A stretch of 64,000 bases of DNA, taken from Riemerella anatipestifer_E (GTDB lineage Bacteria; Bacteroidota; Bacteroidia; Flavobacteriales; Weeksellaceae). The DNA is taken from NCBI RefSeq assembly GCF_009932355.1, contig NZ_LEKU01000026.1, positions 1 through 64,000 of the forward strand, in the 5' to 3' direction. The position numbers and the translations under genes are program-made. Shown here piece after piece: positions 63,514 through 64,000 of this stretch (positions are counted from its first letter, which is position 1; every line of letters starts with the position of its first letter). The notes below the pieces were generated by a model. That model made no database searches. It was not told where the DNA came from and saw nothing but the letters and a program-made list of their open reading frames with translations.

Positions 63514-63969
63514 GTGAATACATTAAGTTACAAGACAGTATCGGCAAACAAAGCTACCGCTAATAAAGAATGGGTTGTGGTAGATGCTGCCGGGCAACCA
63601 TTAGGACGTCTAGCGTCTAAAGTTGCGAAGATTTTGAGAGGTAAGCACAAAACAAACTTTACTCCACACGTAGATTGCGGAGATAATGTAATTGTTTTGA
63701 ATGCTGGGAAAGTAGAACTTTCTGGAAACAAGTGGGCAGATAAGACTTACATCTGGCATACAGGATACCCTGGTGGACAGAAGTCTATGACTGCAGAAGA
63801 GCTTAGAAAGAAAAACAGCCTAAGAATTTTAGAAAAATCTGTAAAAGGAATGCTTCCTAAAAACAGACTTGGTGCTGCTATTCTTAAAAACCTTTACTTA
63901 TACGAAGGTACTGAGCACAAGCACGAAGCTCAACAGCCGAAAGTAATTAACATTAACGAATTAAAATAA
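63514..63969 (+). CDS. rplM: 50S ribosomal protein L13
   Basis: L13 is an early-assembly 50S protein. The 151-residue protein has WVVVDAAGQPLGRLAS near residue 20, GDNVIVLNAGKVELSG near 56 and KGMLPKNRLG near 112. The start codon is GTG; no in-frame ATG would keep the family N-terminus. rpsI follows after 3 bp, the standard pair. Confidence 0.97.
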   Translation: MNTLSYKTVSANKATANKEWVVVDAAGQPLGRLASKVAKILRGKHKTNFTPHVDCGDNVIVLNAGKVELSGNKWADKTYIWHTGYPGGQKSMTAEELRKKNSLRILEKSVKGMLPKNRLGAAILKNLYLYEGTEHKHEAQQPKVININELK

Positions 63970-63972
63970 GAT

Positions 63973-64000
63973 ATGTCTACAGTACACAAAATAGGAAGAA
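63973..64000 (+). CDS. rpsI: 30S ribosomal protein S9, N-terminal fragment cut by window edge
   Basis: The first nine codons read MSTVHKIGR, as expected for S9 directly after L13. The gene continues beyond the window. Confidence 0.85.

Overview
The window looks like chromosome of a low-GC Bacteroidota, most likely class Flavobacteriia, family Weeksellaceae (Riemerella/Chryseobacterium-like). Signs for this are the fused cytochrome cbb3 subunit CcoN-CcoO, a PorV/PorQ-type protein, an HU-HIG DNA-binding protein, a DUF4407 protein, thrombospondin type-3 surface proteins, weak Shine-Dalgarno signals, and many copies of the Bacteroidota -7 promoter box TAnnTTTG just upstream of genes. The genus is an inference from gene content; no rRNA gene is present.

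Layout. 1-237: one copy of a transcribed repeat element ending in a (TG)n microsatellite, divergent from recJ. 238-14382 (+): recJ, nadD, pepT, a class I fumarase, a PiT phosphate transporter, a DUF4407 protein and the haem operon hemA-hemC-hemD-hemE. 14470-21888 (mostly -): a bacilliredoxin, a thioredoxin-like protein with a TonB receptor, an O-methyltransferase/NlpC-P60/DUF1648/waaA operon, and an OmpA lipoprotein. 21958-31872 (-): the rod-shape operon mreB-mreC-mreD-mrdA-rodA, then der and clpB. 31873-32657: a 785-bp intergenic stretch with the second copy of the repeat element and several hairpins. 32658-37934: an accessory block with an HU-HIG protein, a 22-bp-spaced palindrome array, surface proteins, a secreted esterase and a broken thrombospondin-3 gene. 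38078-45860 (-): translation and transcription genes (rplL, rplJ, rplA, rplK, nusG, secE, tRNA-Trp, tuf, pyrD, four tRNAs, hpf, xerC, rpsU), with rpoB missing from its usual place after rplL. 45994-49816: EamA transporter, PorV-like protein, pseudouridine synthase, panB. 49837-59366: a frameshifted Crp/Fnr-type regulator divergent from a complete cbb3 oxidase set (ccoI, ccoS, ccoNO, ccoQ, ccoP, ccoG, ccoH, SafE-like). 59379-64000: ugd, a fused spore-maturation-type membrane protein, a PolB-like exonuclease, a DUF59 Fe-S assembly protein, rplM and the start of rpsI.

The most unusual signal is a pair of transcribed elements in inverted orientation, at 1-160 and 32088-32255. Each has a promoter of the same architecture (TTTG, 20 bp, TAnnTTTG), a conserved leader of about 85 nt with a hairpin that keeps its pairing through sequence change, and then a long (AC)n run. 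The right copy reads toward the HU-HIG gene; the left copy reads out of the window. Other points of note are the operator-like palindrome array after the HU-HIG gene, a regulator that has lost its recognition helix beside Fnr-like boxes at the cbb3 genes, and an in-frame stop in a surface protein gene.
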